A stretch of 64,000 nucleotides of DNA, taken from Sva-07 sp963707515. Lineage in GTDB: Bacteria; Actinomycetota; Acidimicrobiia; Acidimicrobiales; Ilumatobacteraceae. A program made the position numbers and the translations under genes. The notes below the pieces were generated by a model that saw only the letters and a list, made by a program, of their open reading frames with translations, ran no database searches and had not been told where the DNA came from. Shown here in pieces: positions 63,453 through 64,000 of the stretch. Where the stretch lies: assembly GCA_963707515.1 (NCBI GenBank), contig CAVPQI010000001.1:1-64000 (forward strand), given 5' to 3'. The stretch's first letter is position 1; each line of letters begins with the position of its first letter.

Positions 63453-64000
63453 CCCCGTTGCCGTTGCCGTTGCCGTTGCCGGACACGGCGTCGGGCGGCT
63501 GCCCCGTCGGCGCCGCCGTACGGGTGATCGTCACCTTGCGCCCGGTGATCAGCTCGGCGAGCCCTTCGAGGGTGTCCTGCGGCGCCTGGCAGCCGTAGTC
63601 GCGGCACACGTAGGCGAAGCCGTCCTCGCGATCCGACCACAGCGGCGAGTCGTACGGCTCACCCCAGGCCAGCACGAGATCGGGCCGCCAGATCGTCTGC
63701 ACCAGGCGAACCAGGTCGGGGCGATCGCCGATGACGACGACCTCGGTCGCCCCGCGCCGCCGGAACTCGACGGCGACGAGGGCGTTGGCGAAGCGCCGCC
63801 GGCGCCTCTTCGATCACGGCGCCGACGAGCTGCAGGATGCGGTCGGCCTGGTGGGCATAGCGCTGCTCGCCGGTGAGCGCGGCGAGGCGGTACAGGGCGT
63901 TGGCGGCGGTCGAGTTGGCCGACGGCGTCGCGTCGTCGAGCAGGTCCTTCTGGCGGACGATGAGGGTCTCCTCGTCGTCGGCGGTGGTGAACAGCCCGCC
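63430..64000 (-). CDS. DUF255 (YyaL/thioredoxin-domain) protein, C-terminal part (partial, one frame break)
   Basis: The 3' end of a long gene entering from beyond the window. Reading on the minus strand: FTTADDEETLIVRQKDLLDDATPSANS, ANALYRLAALTGEQRY, then one extra base near 63800, then FANALVAVEFRRRGATEVVV and AYVCRDYGCQAPQDT, cited in part. The ATPSANS, YRLAALTG and YVC-x5-C-x2-P patterns match the YyaL/spermatogenesis-associated-20-like family, whose N-terminus (outside) is thioredoxin-like. The tail has a Gly-Asn repeat. Its stop falls inside the nitroreductase gene. Confidence 0.8.
63457..63480. repeat. GTTGCC hexanucleotide run
   Basis: Four exact copies of GTTGCC (63457-63480). On the minus strand it encodes Gly-Asn repeats in the tail of the DUF255 protein. 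It is similar in length and character to the GGCGAT run in ftsQ. Confidence 0.85.

Overview
The window is high-GC DNA from an actinobacterium (Actinomycetota). This rests on gene content and order: an MtrA/MtrB/LpqB-type set, a DUF3040 protein beside dinB, a DEDD/GIY-YIG fusion nuclease next to trpD, a proteasome activator (PafE/Bpa type), a DNPR-type MurE that implies meso-diaminopimelate peptidoglycan, and a division cluster (dcw) running into ileS, a DksA-like gene, lspA and rluD. Placement in the class Acidimicrobiia is my inference and is not proven here. No rRNA, tRNA, CRISPR array, transposase or prophage was recognised.

Layout. 0-12.4 kb: trpD-thrB, a fusion nuclease on the minus strand, a NYN nuclease, queG, a mannosyltransferase-like gene, SRPBCC and ROK genes, ppa, an aminotransferase and an ACT protein. 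12.4-12.7 kb: a five-unit array of tandem hairpins between convergent genes. 12.7-18.5 kb (minus): glpK, membrane proteins, the two-component set and an inositol phosphatase. 18.6-22.9 kb: a three-gene ABC exporter, dinB and DUF3040. 23.0-27.4 kb (minus): a MoxR / DUF58 / transglutaminase operon. 27.4-31.1 kb: ROK, acyl-CoA dehydrogenase, small protein, HNH nuclease and lipoate-ligase-like gene. 31.1-31.6 kb: a six-unit hairpin array, then a strong candidate mraZ promoter overlaid with helically phased TGGGG boxes. 31.6-49.4 kb: the dcw cluster mraZ-rsmH-ftsL-ftsI-murE-mraY-murD-ftsW-murG-murC-murB-ftsQ-ftsZ-yggS-sepF-divIVA. It has no murF, and no ylmD or ylmG. 49.5-55.4 kb: ileS, DksA-like, lspA, rluD. 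55.4-55.7 kb: a four-unit hairpin array related to the one at 31 kb but inverted. 55.8-64 kb: Rrf2 regulator, phosphodiesterase, pafE/bpa, DUF1905, dnaE, an unknown gene, a nitroreductase and the end of a DUF255 gene.

Two signals stand out. First, three separate intergenic regions carry regularly spaced tandem palindromes with a period of about 60 bp. Two of these arrays share arms and a loop core, so they form one repeat family. Second, from about 32.25 kb onward the reading frames of otherwise well-conserved, mostly essential genes are broken at about 70 places, almost always by an extra base, while the first 32 kb shows none. The breaks are densest at 32.2-39.4 and 59.3-63.1 kb. The most economical explanation is insertion-biased sequence error in parts of the assembly, so I annotate these genes at full span and list where the frame must be corrected.

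How the genes work together: the dcw block makes lipid II (MurE, MraY, MurD, MurG, MurC, MurB) and assembles the divisome (FtsL, FtsI, FtsW, FtsQ, FtsZ, SepF, DivIVA), with MraZ as the probable autoregulator. Most junctions overlap as ATGA or GTGA, so translation is probably coupled. MtrAB/LpqB-type signalling and the PimB-like enzyme also concern the cell envelope.
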